A DNA stretch of 64,000 nt from Nitrospirota bacterium (GTDB lineage: Bacteria > Nitrospirota > Leptospirillia > Leptospirillales > Leptospirillaceae), in contig JAKARS010000004.1 in NCBI GenBank assembly GCA_021828375.1, positions 21,920 through 85,919 on the forward strand, written 5' to 3'. Every line of letters starts with the position of its first letter. The first letter of the stretch is position 1. The position numbers and the translations under genes were made by a program. The notes beneath the pieces are model-generated. The model was given only the letters and a program-made list of their open reading frames with translations, did not search any database and was not told where the DNA came from. Positions 28,473-37,772 of this stretch are shown piece by piece.

Positions 28473-30091
28473 CGCCCGAGGAGATGCGTGAGCTTGACGG
28501 GCGAGCCACCCGGGAGTTTGGGATTCCGGAAGAGATCCTGATGGAACGGGCGGGTATGGCCGTGGCAATTGCCTGCCGGGAGATTCTGGGGGCTCCGGCG
28601 GAGGTCTCCCGCCACATCGTTGCGGTGGTGGGCGGGGGCCACAATGGAGGAGATGCCCTTGTGGCCCTTCGTGATCTGGTTTCTCGGGGATACCCCGCCG
28701 CCATCGTCCTGATGGGATCCGAAAAGCCTCCATCCCAGGCGGTCAGCCGGGAGCTGGACCGTCTGGCCCGAATGGGGGTTGTTCCCACCCAGGGTGTCGA
28801 CTCCTCCTTCCGTCACCGGATCTCTCACGCCGCTCTCCTAGTCGACGGCCTCTTCGGAACGGGATTTCGGGGGGGATCGCTGAGCCGGGAGGCTCGGGAG
28901 CTGATCGTTGCCATGAATCGGGCGGCGGACAGCGGGATTCCCGTCGTCTGCGTCGATATCCCGTCGGGTGTCAATGGGACGACCGGCGCCGTCTCGGATG
29001 TGGCGGTCCGAGGAAGAAGGACGGTGACCTTCGGCGCTCCGAAATGGGGTCTGCTGTGCGATCCGGGCACCCGGTATGCCGGCGACATCTATCTCTCTCC
29101 CATTGGCTTTCCCCGAAATCTTCGGGACGGAGGTCAGCTTTCCTGTCTCCTTCCCCATGAAGCCAACGAGCTCCTTCCTGTCCGTCCTCCCGCAGTCCAC
29201 AAGGGAGAGGCCGGCCACGTTCTCGTTGCCGGAGGGTCTCCCGGAAAATCGGGATCGGTTCTGCTGGCCGCCCGAGGAGCCCTTCGCTCGGGGGCGGGGC
29301 TTGTCACGGTCCTCTGGGACCGCTCCTTTGGGGAGGCCGCCGCCTCTCTTCCCGAAATCATGACGTTTCCGGTCGATTTCGCCACCCTCTCTCCCCGGGA
29401 GGTTTTTCGCTTCCTCCCCCGGATGGATGCCGTGGCCTGTGGACCCGGCGTGGAGGAAGCCTTTGGGGGACGGGCCCTCGTGGAATCCCTGCTTACTGAC
29501 TATCCGGGACCTCTGGTGGGCGATGCCGGAGTCTTCGATCTCTTTGCCGGGAATCCCGAAAAGATGGCCTCATCAAGACGTGGTCCCCTGGTCTTGACTC
29601 CCCATCCGGGAGAGATGGGGCGGCTTCTTGGCCGGGACACGGCCACCATTGTCTCCGATCCTCTTGGATCTGTCCGGGAGGCGGCCGCGCGAACCGGGGC
29701 CGTGGTTCTTCTTAAGGGAGCCCGGACGCATGTTGCCCATCCCGACGGCAGGGTCTCGATCAACCTGACAGGGGATCCTGTGATGGCCGGGGCCGGGATG
29801 GGCGATGTCCTGACCGGGATCATTGCCACATTCCTGGGGCAGGGGCTCGCTCCTTTCGACGCTGCCCGCCTTGGCGCCTTTTTCCATGGACGGGCCGGAG
29901 AGCTTCTGGGGACCACGTCGACCCGAGGAAGGCTGGCTTCGGAGCTGGCAGATCTTCTTCCCGTGATCCTCTCCCCGGTCGGCGGAACAGCCCATCAGAC
30001 CCCCGGGTTCAATCGATCCCAGGATCCTGCGCTTTTCTGGCCCTTTCCCGCACCCTGTCCGCCCTCGGCCTCTTTCGGAGGGCGGCAGTGA
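28460..30091 (+). CDS. nnr: Bifunctional NAD(P)H-hydrate epimerase / ADP-dependent NAD(P)H-hydrate dehydratase
   Basis: MRELDGRATREFGIPEEILMERAG; VVGGGHNGGDALVALRDL; TPHPGEMGRLLG; GDPVMAGAGMGDVLTGIIA. Confidence 0.95.
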   Translation: MRVVTPEEMRELDGRATREFGIPEEILMERAGMAVAIACREILGAPAEVSRHIVAVVGGGHNGGDALVALRDLVSRGYPAAIVLMGSEKPPSQAVSRELDRLARMGVVPTQGVDSSFRHRISHAALLVDGLFGTGFRGGSLSREARELIVAMNRAADSGIPVVCVDIPSGVNGTTGAVSDVAVRGRRTVTFGAPKWGLLCDPGTRYAGDIYLSPIGFPRNLRDGGQLSCLLPHEANELLPVRPPAVHKGEAGHVLVAGGSPGKSGSVLLAARGALRSGAGLVTVLWDRSFGEAAASLPEIMTFPVDFATLSPREVFRFLPRMDAVACGPGVEEAFGGRALVESLLTDYPGPLVGDAGVFDLFAGNPEKMASSRRGPLVLTPHPGEMGRLLGRDTATIVSDPLGSVREAAARTGAVVLLKGARTHVAHPDGRVSINLTGDPVMAGAGMGDVLTGIIATFLGQGLAPFDAARLGAFFHGRAGELLGTTSTRGRLASELADLLPVILSPVGGTAHQTPGFNRSQDPALFWPFPAPCPPSASFGGRQ

Positions 30092-30843
30092 AAGAGGGGC
30101 ATCCCCTTGATGGACCGGAAGGTCTGGCCGTTTATCTCCGCTACCTCCAGGAAACGGTGCCGGACCTGGCATTGCTGCGCCCTTCCGCTGAAACGGGCGA
30201 AATCCGAATGGCCGGTGGACCGAGGCCCGGAATCCCTCCTTCCTCATCCTTGTCGGGGGGATCTCCTCTGGGGGAGTCCGGGTCGTTGGAGTCCCTTGCC
30301 AAGGTAGTTTCGGAGTGTCGCCTCTGTGTTCTCTCCTCCACCCGAACCTTCGCTGTGTTTGGCGAAGGGAACCCCGATGCCCGTCTCATGTTCGTGGGGG
30401 AGGGTCCGGGAGCTGACGAAGATGCTTCAGGACGCCCCTTCGTCGGACGGGCGGGAGAGCTTCTGACTCGGATGATTGCGGCCATGGGGTATCGGCGAGA
30501 GGATGTATATATTGCCAATGTGGTGAAATGCCGTCCTCCGGGAAACCGGGTTCCGGAGGAGAGTGAACGCGCCTCCTGTCTCCCGTATCTCAAGCGCCAG
30601 ATCGGACTGATTTCGCCCAAGGCCATGGTTCTGCTCGGTCAGACGGCCGCCGTCTCCCTTCTCTCCCGAAATGAAGGCATCTCTCGCTTGAGGGGGCGGG
30701 AGACGAGCCTTCCGGAGTTCCCGGGGATTCGGGTGATGCCGACCTATCATCCGGCCTATCTTCTTCGCAATCCGGCGGCCAAGGCACAGGTATGGGAGGA
30801 CTTGCAGCAGGTCATGGGGTGGCTGGGGAAGGAGAGGGGATGA
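30088..30843 (+). CDS. Family 4-type (FeS) uracil-DNA glycosylase
   Basis: CRLCVLSSTRTFAVFGEGNPDARLMFVGEGPGADEDASGRPFVGRAGELLTRMI; YIANVVKCRPPGNR; TYHPAYLLRN. Confidence 0.93.
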   Translation: MKEGHPLDGPEGLAVYLRYLQETVPDLALLRPSAETGEIRMAGGPRPGIPPSSSLSGGSPLGESGSLESLAKVVSECRLCVLSSTRTFAVFGEGNPDARLMFVGEGPGADEDASGRPFVGRAGELLTRMIAAMGYRREDVYIANVVKCRPPGNRVPEESERASCLPYLKRQIGLISPKAMVLLGQTAAVSLLSRNEGISRLRGRETSLPEFPGIRVMPTYHPAYLLRNPAAKAQVWEDLQQVMGWLGKERG

Positions 30844-31112
30844 ATCTGGCATTCTTGATCATAGTGGGTGTGTTGGGCTGGATTTTCATGATGGAAAACG
30901 ACCAGCAGCACATCATGATCGTGCTCCCTGGCTCGGGGCAGGTCGGCCCCTTTTCTGTGGGTGTCGTGATTCTGGGGGCATTTTTGGCAGGGGTTCTCCT
31001 GTGCTATCTGGGGGGAGGACTTTCGCGCCTCCTCTCCCGCGCCAAGGCCAAAAAGCCGCCTTCTGCGGGTCGAGGCGGGGGGCACTCCGATGGTGGCCAT
31101 GACGGCCACTGA
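30840..31112 (+). CDS. LapA-like small membrane protein with His/Gly-rich tail
   Basis: MNLAFLIIVGVLGWIFMMENDQQHIMIVLPG..., two TMs, GGGHSDGGHDGH C-terminus. Confidence 0.6.
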   Translation: MNLAFLIIVGVLGWIFMMENDQQHIMIVLPGSGQVGPFSVGVVILGAFLAGVLLCYLGGGLSRLLSRAKAKKPPSAGRGGGHSDGGHDGH

Positions 31113-33669
31113 CGGAGGAACCGAGGCCGCTCCCTCGGCCTTTACCTATCCCGATACCCCGCTCTTCCGGCAGTATCTGGGACTTCGGAAGGAAGCCGGG
31201 GAGGCGATTCTTTTTTTTCGGCTGGGCGATTTCTTCGAGCTCTTCGGAGAGCAGGCCGAACTCGCCTCCCGATTGTTGGGGGTGACCCTCACAAGCCGTG
31301 ACAAGAGCCGTCCGGATCCTCTGCCCATGTGCGGCATCCCGGCCAAGAGCCTCGACATGTACCTCCCGAAGCTCATTCATGCCGGCTATTCCGTGGCCAT
31401 CGCCGAGCAGGCGACCCAGGAATCGGACCCCTCCGGTCTTTTCCCTCGAAAGATTGTCAGAACAGTGACCCGCTTTACCCTTCTCGAGGACCCCTCCCGG
31501 GAGGAGGGGGCTCCTCAGAATGGTGTGGCCGTTGTTCGGCGAGGAGAGGCCTGGGGAGCGGCGGTCCTCGACCTCACAAGTGGCCGGATTGCGGTCTGGG
31601 CCTCTGAAAACCCCTCCGACCGGGACCTTCTTCTGGATTTTCTGGGACGCAAGGAGGCGCGACAGCTGGTTGTCGAATCCAGTGAAATCGCCGCAGAGTT
31701 TCCGGGAATTCCCTCACTGGTTCACTCAAGGCTGGCCCCTTTCGACCTCTCCGGATCCCTTCCCCCCTCCTACCGTCTTCCCGAGCTTCCCGAGGTCTCC
31801 CGGGATGCCGTCAGACTTCTCTTCGGTTTTCTGTCCGACTACGAAAAAACTGTCCTGGGCCACCTTCGGGGGGTTGTCCTTGAAGGGGCCGGCAATTCTC
31901 TGGCCCTCGATCGCTGGACGATCCGCCACCTCGACATCCTTCCCCGGGAGGGGATGGGGCAGGAAAGAGGAAGGGCAGCGAGCCTCGTCTCCCTCCTCGA
32001 TCGCTGCCGGACTCCTCCGGGGAGCCGGATGCTCCGCTCCTGGCTCCTCGCCCCTGAGGCCGATGTTAACGAGGTCCTTTCGCGGCACCGGGTAATCCGG
32101 GGCTTTGACGAAAGACCTCGCCTTTCGGATCGGGTGGATAAGGTCCTGGGAGGGGTGGGAGACCTTGAGCGCATTCTCGCCCGGATTGCCATGGGCAACC
32201 GTCTTCACCGGGATCTCCCCGAGTTTCGCCAATCCTTTTTCTCGGCCCTTGATCTTCTCGATGTGGAGGGGCTCGAAGAGCTCTTTCCCGGCTATGGGCG
32301 GGAGTTCGGACTGAGGCTCCACACCGCCCCCCTTCGGGATCTCCTGGCCCGGGCCATCGTCGACGATCCTCCCCCCGTGCTGGGGGAGGGGCCCATCATC
32401 CGGGACGAGTTCGACGAGGCTCTCTCAGGTTACCGCCGGATCGAATCCGAAGGAGACCGCTTCATCTCCTCCCTCGAGGAGCGGGAGCGTTCCCGGACAG
32501 GGGTGGAGACTCTCCGGATCCGCTACAACCAGGTGGCCGGATACTATATCGAGGTGTCGAAGGCTCAGGCCCAGAAGATGCCGGCCGACTACCTTCGAAA
32601 GCAGACCCTGACAAATTCCGAGCGGTTCACTCTCCCCGAACTGGTCTCCTTCGAAGGCAGCCTCCGGGAGGCCCGATCCAGAGTCCTGGCACGGGAGGCC
32701 GAAATCCTTGGGGAGCTTGGGCGGGAGGTCCTCGCCCAGAGAGAGGGCATCCATCTTCTCTCCGACTTCGTCGCCCGGGTTGATGTCCTGCTCTCCTTTT
32801 TCGAAATTGGCCGAAAGATGCGCTATGCCCTTCCCGATTTCGTTCCGGAGGGAGAGCCTCTGGTGATCAGGAATGGCCGCCATCCCGTCCTTGAGGCTCG
32901 CATGGCCCCCGAGCCGTTCATGCCCAACGATACCGATCTGATGGCGGGTGAATTCATCGTCCTGACCGGTCCAAACATGGCCGGAAAATCCACCTACATG
33001 CGGCAGGTGGCCCTCATTGTTCTCATGGCCCATGCCGGCGCTCCTGTGCCGGCAGACGAGGCACGGATCCCTCGCACCGACCGGATCATCGCCCGGGTGG
33101 GAGCCCAGGACAACATTCTTGAGGGTGCCTCAACCTTCATGGTCGAAATGCAGGAAGTCGCCAGAATCCTGAGCTCGGCGACCCCCCAAAGCCTCGTTCT
33201 TCTTGATGAGGTGGGACGAGGAACCGCCACCTTCGACGGAATGGCCATTGCCTGGGCGGTAAGCGAGTTCATTCATGACAGGATCCAGAGCCGGACTTTC
33301 TTTGCCACCCATTATCACGAGCTCTCCGAGCTGGCAAGGCGCCGGGAAAGGGTCAGAAACCAGACTGTTCGCGTCTCCATCCGACAGGGGAGGCCCCTCT
33401 TTGAGCATCGCATCGTCGATGGGCGCGCGGAGCAGTCTTACGGGATCGAGGTGGCGAGGCTCGCGGGGCTCCCGGAAGAGGTGGTGGGACGGGCCTCCGA
33501 GATCCTCGGTTTTTGGGAGGGAGGGCCCAAGAAGACGGTCCTCCCGAAGGAGAGGACCCTTCCTCCCGATCGGGATTTTTCCATGCCGCTCTTTTCCTGG
33601 AAGCGGCGACTGGAACAAAAAAAAGGGGAGGAAATGACCGAAGTGAATGAGAGGGAGGGGGAAGAGTGA
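31090..33669 (+). CDS. mutS: DNA mismatch repair protein MutS
   Basis: TPLFRQYLGLRKEAGEAILFFRLGDFFELF; LTGPNMAGKSTYMRQVALIVLMA; LLDEVGRGTATFDGMAIAWA; FFATHYHEL. Confidence 0.98.
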   Translation: MVAMTATDGGTEAAPSAFTYPDTPLFRQYLGLRKEAGEAILFFRLGDFFELFGEQAELASRLLGVTLTSRDKSRPDPLPMCGIPAKSLDMYLPKLIHAGYSVAIAEQATQESDPSGLFPRKIVRTVTRFTLLEDPSREEGAPQNGVAVVRRGEAWGAAVLDLTSGRIAVWASENPSDRDLLLDFLGRKEARQLVVESSEIAAEFPGIPSLVHSRLAPFDLSGSLPPSYRLPELPEVSRDAVRLLFGFLSDYEKTVLGHLRGVVLEGAGNSLALDRWTIRHLDILPREGMGQERGRAASLVSLLDRCRTPPGSRMLRSWLLAPEADVNEVLSRHRVIRGFDERPRLSDRVDKVLGGVGDLERILARIAMGNRLHRDLPEFRQSFFSALDLLDVEGLEELFPGYGREFGLRLHTAPLRDLLARAIVDDPPPVLGEGPIIRDEFDEALSGYRRIESEGDRFISSLEERERSRTGVETLRIRYNQVAGYYIEVSKAQAQKMPADYLRKQTLTNSERFTLPELVSFEGSLREARSRVLAREAEILGELGREVLAQREGIHLLSDFVARVDVLLSFFEIGRKMRYALPDFVPEGEPLVIRNGRHPVLEARMAPEPFMPNDTDLMAGEFIVLTGPNMAGKSTYMRQVALIVLMAHAGAPVPADEARIPRTDRIIARVGAQDNILEGASTFMVEMQEVARILSSATPQSLVLLDEVGRGTATFDGMAIAWAVSEFIHDRIQSRTFFATHYHELSELARRRERVRNQTVRVSIRQGRPLFEHRIVDGRAEQSYGIEVARLAGLPEEVVGRASEILGFWEGGPKKTVLPKERTLPPDRDFSMPLFSWKRRLEQKKGEEMTEVNEREGEE

Positions 33670-34844
33670 TCCAAGAGGAACCAAGCATGAGCGAAGGGGG
33701 AGCCGATCCTCTGGAGAGCCTCGAGGCGATTCTCCGATCGGGGACTCCCGATCAGGTTCTTGCCGAAGGGATGAAGATCAATCAGCTTCCCGACATTCTC
33801 GACTTTCTTGCCGAAGAGGGCGAGCTTTCCTCTTTGGCGGATCTTCCGGCCATGACCCCCGCCTGGTCCCTTTTTATTCGGAACTATCTGGAGATGTCCC
33901 ACGACCGGTTCGATCTGGAGAGTGAGGGGGAGGATCCTTCCCAGGAGAAGGCTGTCTTTGGCTTGGGAATCATTCTTGATCTCGACCGCCCTCTTCCGCC
34001 CCGCATGACCCTCGAGGCGTTGGCGCCGCTGGCCCGGCTGGTGGAGACGATCCTCTCCCCTGAGGGTTCGGGAGCGGAGGTCTTTCTCCACCCCCGGATA
34101 CTGTCGTTTGCAGATCTTTATACTTTTTCGTATGATTCAAGGCGCGGGTTTGTGGACGAACGCATGACCTTCGGCTTCTCCATGGATTCCTCCGGATCTC
34201 TTGACCGAGTTCCCCTGATGAACGGGGATGCGCCCTTCGGGGACTGGGACGAGCCGGCAGAGAGTCTCCTGGCTCCGAATGATCCGATCCGACGCGCCTT
34301 CGGGAAGACTCTCGACAATGGACGGGGGGCGATTGTGGGGCTGGTCCGGATGACTCCTCCCGAAGAAGAGGAGTGGGGCGATTTCATTGATCGTCGTTTT
34401 TCCTCGGAAATTGGAGAGGCGATGGGAACCCTTGTGGCTCAGATCTTCGACCTCTCCGCGCCGTTTGCCGGGGAGGATGAGGGGGGGGAGGGGGGCCAGG
34501 TCTCCCTTGTTCCCTGGTCGATCCTTCTTCCGATGGGGGTGACCATCGAGATGGGCGCCTTCCTTTCGGAGGTTGTTGAAAATCAGAAAGATTCCGGGAA
34601 AAAGGGCAAGGATGTCCGGAAGAGCCTGGATATTACCCCGGTTTGGCGTGACGGGACGCTCATGGCCGAGCTGGATGTCTCTGTCCCGGGCAAGGGACCG
34701 GCAAAGTTTCCTGTGGTTGATGACTATGTGGCTGGCTTCATGGAAAACTACGTTCCGGAAATTGTGCAGTCGATGATGGGGCTGACGGTTCGATGGAACA
34801 AGAAAAAAGGCGGGGGGAGATTCCTCTCGCTGGGAGTGCTCTGA
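33666..34844 (+). CDS. Hypothetical protein (392 aa), no family recognised
   Basis: Long ORF overlapping the mutS stop by 4 nt; no motif I recognise. Confidence 0.65.
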   Translation: MIQEEPSMSEGGADPLESLEAILRSGTPDQVLAEGMKINQLPDILDFLAEEGELSSLADLPAMTPAWSLFIRNYLEMSHDRFDLESEGEDPSQEKAVFGLGIILDLDRPLPPRMTLEALAPLARLVETILSPEGSGAEVFLHPRILSFADLYTFSYDSRRGFVDERMTFGFSMDSSGSLDRVPLMNGDAPFGDWDEPAESLLAPNDPIRRAFGKTLDNGRGAIVGLVRMTPPEEEEWGDFIDRRFSSEIGEAMGTLVAQIFDLSAPFAGEDEGGEGGQVSLVPWSILLPMGVTIEMGAFLSEVVENQKDSGKKGKDVRKSLDITPVWRDGTLMAELDVSVPGKGPAKFPVVDDYVAGFMENYVPEIVQSMMGLTVRWNKKKGGGRFLSLGVL

Positions 34845-35953
34845 TCTTTTCCCTTCGTTCCTTTTGCTCCCTACGTTCAGTTGTCTTCTCTGCCCTGGGG
34901 GGCCTCCTTTTTTTCTCGGGTCCCCCTTCGGCGGAGCCCGCCAATCTTCCTGCTCCCCTTTTTGTCCTTTCTTATCCCCATGGGCGCCTGACATTGGCCA
35001 GTGGAGGGGATCCTCCTCTGCTCTTTGTTCTCTCCAAGCCTTCCGGCTCGCTCTTTCGCCTCAATATGGAAAATGGGCAGGAGTCCCTTCGGCTGGGCGG
35101 GATTCCCCGCCCTGAGGACCTGGCTGTCGACGCCGGGGGCCGCAGGGTCCTGGTCTCTCTTGACTCAAGTCGGAGTCTCTGGGTTCTTCCTGTCTCTTCG
35201 GGGCCTCCTGTCAGCATGACGGTGGGGCTCAATCCAGGACAGATCATTCGAACCCCCACCGGAGATCTCTATCTTGCCGCTCGGGCCGTCCATATCATCT
35301 ACCACTTGAATCCCGTGACGGACCGACCGGATGGCTGGAGTGCGATGGGTGACGTCTTTCCCCTGATCGCTTCCGACGGCAAGGGGGATCTTTGGCTTCC
35401 CCTGTCCCGGGGTGAGCAGGTGGCCGACCTGTCTCCCCGAACCCTTGAAACTCGCAAGCTCTTCGATATCGACTCCTGCCGGGAGCCTTCCCGGGTGATT
35501 CCCCTGCCCTCGGGAGGCTTTGTTGTGGGGTGCCGTAATGCCCTTCTTCTGGAAGGGCCGAACGGGGAGGAGACCGCCCGCCTCCGTCTCCGGGGACCGC
35601 TTTCCCGGGGAGTCCAGGACATGGTTCTTCTTCCGGGAGACACTCGTCTTCTCGTCTCCTTTCGAAAATGCAAAACTCTGAATCTTTATCATCTTCCTGA
35701 TCTTTCAAGGATTTCCTCGTTTCGTCTCCCCTATCTCCCTGTGCGCTTGTATTATTTTGAAAAATGGCCTACTCTTTTTATTGTGATGGACGACCCGGGA
35801 AATGACAGGACAAGGCTTTCTGACTATCCCCTCTCCGCTTTCGGAACTCCTCCCCTGTCGACTCAGACTGTCCGGAAATCCCCTGCTCTTTTGCCGACAA
35901 AGCCTTTGCCTCCTGCTGTTCCCTCACCCTCCAGCCCAAGGACCCATTCATGA
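34793..35953 (+). CDS. Exported beta-propeller-like (YncE-type) protein
   Basis: Hydrophobic N-terminus then repeats such as GGIPRPEDLAVDAGGRRVLVSLDSSRSLWVLPVSSG. Confidence 0.6.
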   Translation: MEQEKRRGEIPLAGSALIFSLRSFCSLRSVVFSALGGLLFFSGPPSAEPANLPAPLFVLSYPHGRLTLASGGDPPLLFVLSKPSGSLFRLNMENGQESLRLGGIPRPEDLAVDAGGRRVLVSLDSSRSLWVLPVSSGPPVSMTVGLNPGQIIRTPTGDLYLAARAVHIIYHLNPVTDRPDGWSAMGDVFPLIASDGKGDLWLPLSRGEQVADLSPRTLETRKLFDIDSCREPSRVIPLPSGGFVVGCRNALLLEGPNGEETARLRLRGPLSRGVQDMVLLPGDTRLLVSFRKCKTLNLYHLPDLSRISSFRLPYLPVRLYYFEKWPTLFIVMDDPGNDRTRLSDYPLSAFGTPPLSTQTVRKSPALLPTKPLPPAVPSPSSPRTHS

Positions 35954-36759
35954 CCGATACTCCTTCCCCGGCCTCCTCATTGCTTGCCTCCCGGCATATT
36001 CTTGTGACGGGGGTCGCCAACCGGTGGTCCATTGCCTGGGCTGTGGCCCAGTCCATTGTCAAGGCGGGAGGACGCGTCACCTTCACCTATCAGGGCGAGT
36101 CGCAGCGGTCCACCCTGGAAAAGCTCCTCTCCGAGCTTCCCTCCGTGGGGCCGGCGCCCCTTCTCCTTTCCCTCGATGTGAAAAATGATGAGGAGATCGC
36201 CGCCGTGGCCGATCGCCTGGCGAAGGAGAATCTGCGGCTCGATGGCCTTGTTCACAGCATCGCCTTTGCAAAACGGGAGGAGCTCGACGGTGCCTTTGTC
36301 GATACCAGCCGCGAAGGATTCATCCTGGCCCAGGAGATCAGTGCCTTTTCCCTTGTGGCGCTTTGCCGGGCCTTTCTCCCTCTCCTGAATCCCCAGGCCT
36401 CCATCGTTGCCATGACTTATCTGGGGTCGGAGCGGATCGTTCCCCACTACAACGTGATGGGGGCGGCCAAGGCCTCTCTTGAGGCGTCGGTCCGATACCT
36501 TGCCCATGACCTCGGGGGGAGGGGAATACGGGTCAACGCCCTCAGTGCCGGTCCCATCAAGACGGCCTCGGGACGGGCCATCAAGGGCTTTGTCGACATG
36601 CAGAAGGCCGTCGCCGATCGGGCTCCCCTCAAGGGCCAGGAGCTCACGTCGGATGAGGTGGCGGATGCCACGGTGGCTCTGCTTTCCCCCCTGATGAGGG
36701 CGGTGACGGGCGAGGTTCTCTTCGTCGACCTGGGCTATCGCCAGATGGGGATGTTCTGA
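35950..36759 (+). CDS. fabI: Enoyl-[acyl-carrier-protein] reductase FabI
   Basis: ILVTGVANRWSIAWAVAQSIVKAGGRVTFTYQGES; MTYLGSERIVPHYNVMGAAKASLEASVRYLAHDLGGRGIRVNALSAGPIKT. Confidence 0.96.
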   Translation: MTDTPSPASSLLASRHILVTGVANRWSIAWAVAQSIVKAGGRVTFTYQGESQRSTLEKLLSELPSVGPAPLLLSLDVKNDEEIAAVADRLAKENLRLDGLVHSIAFAKREELDGAFVDTSREGFILAQEISAFSLVALCRAFLPLLNPQASIVAMTYLGSERIVPHYNVMGAAKASLEASVRYLAHDLGGRGIRVNALSAGPIKTASGRAIKGFVDMQKAVADRAPLKGQELTSDEVADATVALLSPLMRAVTGEVLFVDLGYRQMGMF

Positions 36760-36823
36760 GAAGTTCGGGAATGGGAGAAGTCTTTCTCTCATCCCGTCCA
36801 ACCTTCCTTTGAAGGAGAGTTCC

Positions 36824-37756
36824 ATGGACAAAGAGGTCACCTACCGTGTCGGAATTCCCGTGATGGGAGTCCGGGGAGAATCGCTCGGTCGGCTGGAAAA
36901 GGTTCTCTTGATGGAGTCGCGCCATCAGGTGACGGCGCTGGTTGTCCGCTCGCTCGACTCCATGCATATCCTTCCCCTCGACCGGGTTACAGAGCTCACT
37001 GCCGCGGAGATTCGGACAAATGTCTCTCCCGAGGAGCTTCATGGCTTTCCCGTCTTCGACCCCACCCAGTATGAGGAGGTTCCCCCCTGGTTTTTTCCTC
37101 CGGGCCACCACATCGAGCTGGGAGCCCTGGTGACAATCAAGCCGCTTGACGTTCGGGAGCAGGGCGAGGAAGATGCCATGACCCGACGTGCCTTCATGGG
37201 ACGCTCAGTGGCCATTCTTGCGGCGGCGATCGGAGTTTCCCTTTTGGTTCCCATCGGGGGGTATATCATGGCCGCGGCCACCACCCCCGTGAAGGACTCC
37301 TGGCGTGAGTTGGGGGTCAAGCTGCAGGACCTTCCGATGGACGAACCCGTCTCTCACTCCTTCCGGGCCTTCTCCGTCAGCGGGTGGATGCGTGTTCCCG
37401 AAGAGCGGTCGGTCTGGCTCATTCGCCATTCGGGAGCTTCCGATCCCCAGTCGGAGCCCGAGGACAAGATTCTGGGCCTCGATTCTCCCCTTGAACTGGC
37501 CGACTCGGATCCTCGTCTGACCGTTCTCTCCCCCATCTGTCCCCATCTGGGATGCGAGCCCCAGTGGCACAAGGGCCAGAAGCTTTTCATCTGCCCCTGC
37601 CATCACTCCATCTACCAGTTGAACGGGAAACGCATAGGGGGGCCGGCTCCCCGTCCGATGGACCAGCTTCCGGTCCGCATTGCTTCCGATGGTTCCATCT
37701 CGGTCATCTACGAGCAGTTTGCCATCGGTATCGCTGCCAAAAAACGTCTGGCCTGA
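36824..37756 (+). CDS. PRC-barrel-like domain fused to TAT-anchored Rieske [2Fe-2S] protein
   Basis: N-terminal TYRVGIPVMGVRGESLGRLEKVLL...VTALVVRSLDSMHILPLDRV; MTRRAFMGRS + TM; CPHLGCEPQWHKGQKLFICPCHHSIY Rieske centre. Confidence 0.85.
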   Translation: MDKEVTYRVGIPVMGVRGESLGRLEKVLLMESRHQVTALVVRSLDSMHILPLDRVTELTAAEIRTNVSPEELHGFPVFDPTQYEEVPPWFFPPGHHIELGALVTIKPLDVREQGEEDAMTRRAFMGRSVAILAAAIGVSLLVPIGGYIMAAATTPVKDSWRELGVKLQDLPMDEPVSHSFRAFSVSGWMRVPEERSVWLIRHSGASDPQSEPEDKILGLDSPLELADSDPRLTVLSPICPHLGCEPQWHKGQKLFICPCHHSIYQLNGKRIGGPAPRPMDQLPVRIASDGSISVIYEQFAIGIAAKKRLA

Positions 37757-37772
37757 CAGGAAGGGATAAAAG

